This document shows, piece after piece, positions 40,806 through 40,862 of a stretch of 40,862 bases of DNA. The position numbers and the translations under genes are program-made. The stretch comes from Chara braunii (taxonomy: Eukaryota > Streptophyta > Charophyceae > Charales > Characeae): the NCBI GenBank assembly GCA_003427395.1, contig BFEA01000071.1, forward strand, positions 3,737,754 to 3,778,615, in the 5' to 3' direction. The first letter of the stretch is position 1, and every line of letters begins with the position of its first letter. The notes below the pieces were generated by a model. That model saw only the letters and a program-made list of their open reading frames with translations, did no database searches and was not told the origin of the DNA.

Positions 40806-40862
<57 letters not shown>
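40806..40862. repeat. (GA)n microsatellite at window edge
   Basis: 57 bp of GA repeat running off the end of the window, adjoining family C in the same relative position as the (CT)n tract at 16281. Confidence 0.95.

Noticed and set aside
1-40862. CRISPR arrays, bacterial operons, riboswitches, rRNA genes
   Set aside because: No regularly spaced short repeats, ribosome-binding sites or conserved RNA cores were seen. The genome is eukaryotic by its introns and retroelements.

Overview
The window looks like repeat-rich nuclear DNA from a eukaryote of the green lineage. Three things support this. The two non-LTR retrotransposons have the plant-type L1 layout (CCHC ORF1, then APE endonuclease, RT and zf-RVT in ORF2). 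The telomere-like motifs are of the TTTAGGG type. Two short exons read as consecutive pieces of a CFAP52/WDR16-type ciliary WD40 protein, so the organism should make flagellated cells. A large-genome charophyte such as Chara fits best, but that is inference from style and not proven. There are no prokaryotic operons. Two single 'n' characters (1339, 16356) sit in simple repeats and are probably collapsed gaps.

Layout. 1-889 has nothing recognised. 890-10130 holds a poly(A) retroposon tail (family B), a 5'-truncated LINE copy (1318-1867) and an almost full-length LINE of the same family (1868 to about 10130), all on the minus strand. The full-length LINE abuts a G-rich array of about 250-bp monomers (10130-11760) and a TTG microsatellite. 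11870-16280 is degraded sequence with an 81-bp tandem duplication, another LINE tail, a LINE RT fragment and several inverted repeats. 16281-18450 has (CT)n and (GA)n tracts and LTR/promoter-like sequence. 18452-25287 is a decayed Ty3/gypsy chromovirus on the plus strand. Its integrase carries a solo-LTR-like insertion (23473-24549, 4-bp duplication) and a 105-bp hairpin MITE (24887-24991, TA duplication). 25288-27830 is an LTR-like stretch followed by gag and protease remnants of a second LTR element.

The only host gene I can support is a CFAP52-like gene on the plus strand, with exons at 28742-28825 and about 38278-38346. The 9.45-kb intron between them holds a family-B fragment, a 523-bp MITE with 32-bp inverted ends and a 3-bp ATA duplication, and a second LINE of the same family (30413-36104) followed head-to-tail by a truncated copy (36105-36197). 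After the second exon come a GC-rich insertion flanked by a 9-bp duplication (39098-39780), another family-B tail, and a repeat (family C) ending in (GA)n at the window edge.

The most interesting signal is the LINE family. In both places where its 3' end is well preserved, a further truncated copy starts immediately after its poly(A) tail, in the same orientation. Both long copies carry TTTAGGG-type motifs in the 3' UTR. ORF1 has a conserved C-terminal module after its zinc knuckle, and a monomer array lies where the 5' UTR should be. Self-tailing arrays with telomere-like 3' UTRs recall telomere- or centromere-associated LINEs. A simpler reading is endonuclease preference for A/T-rich target sites.
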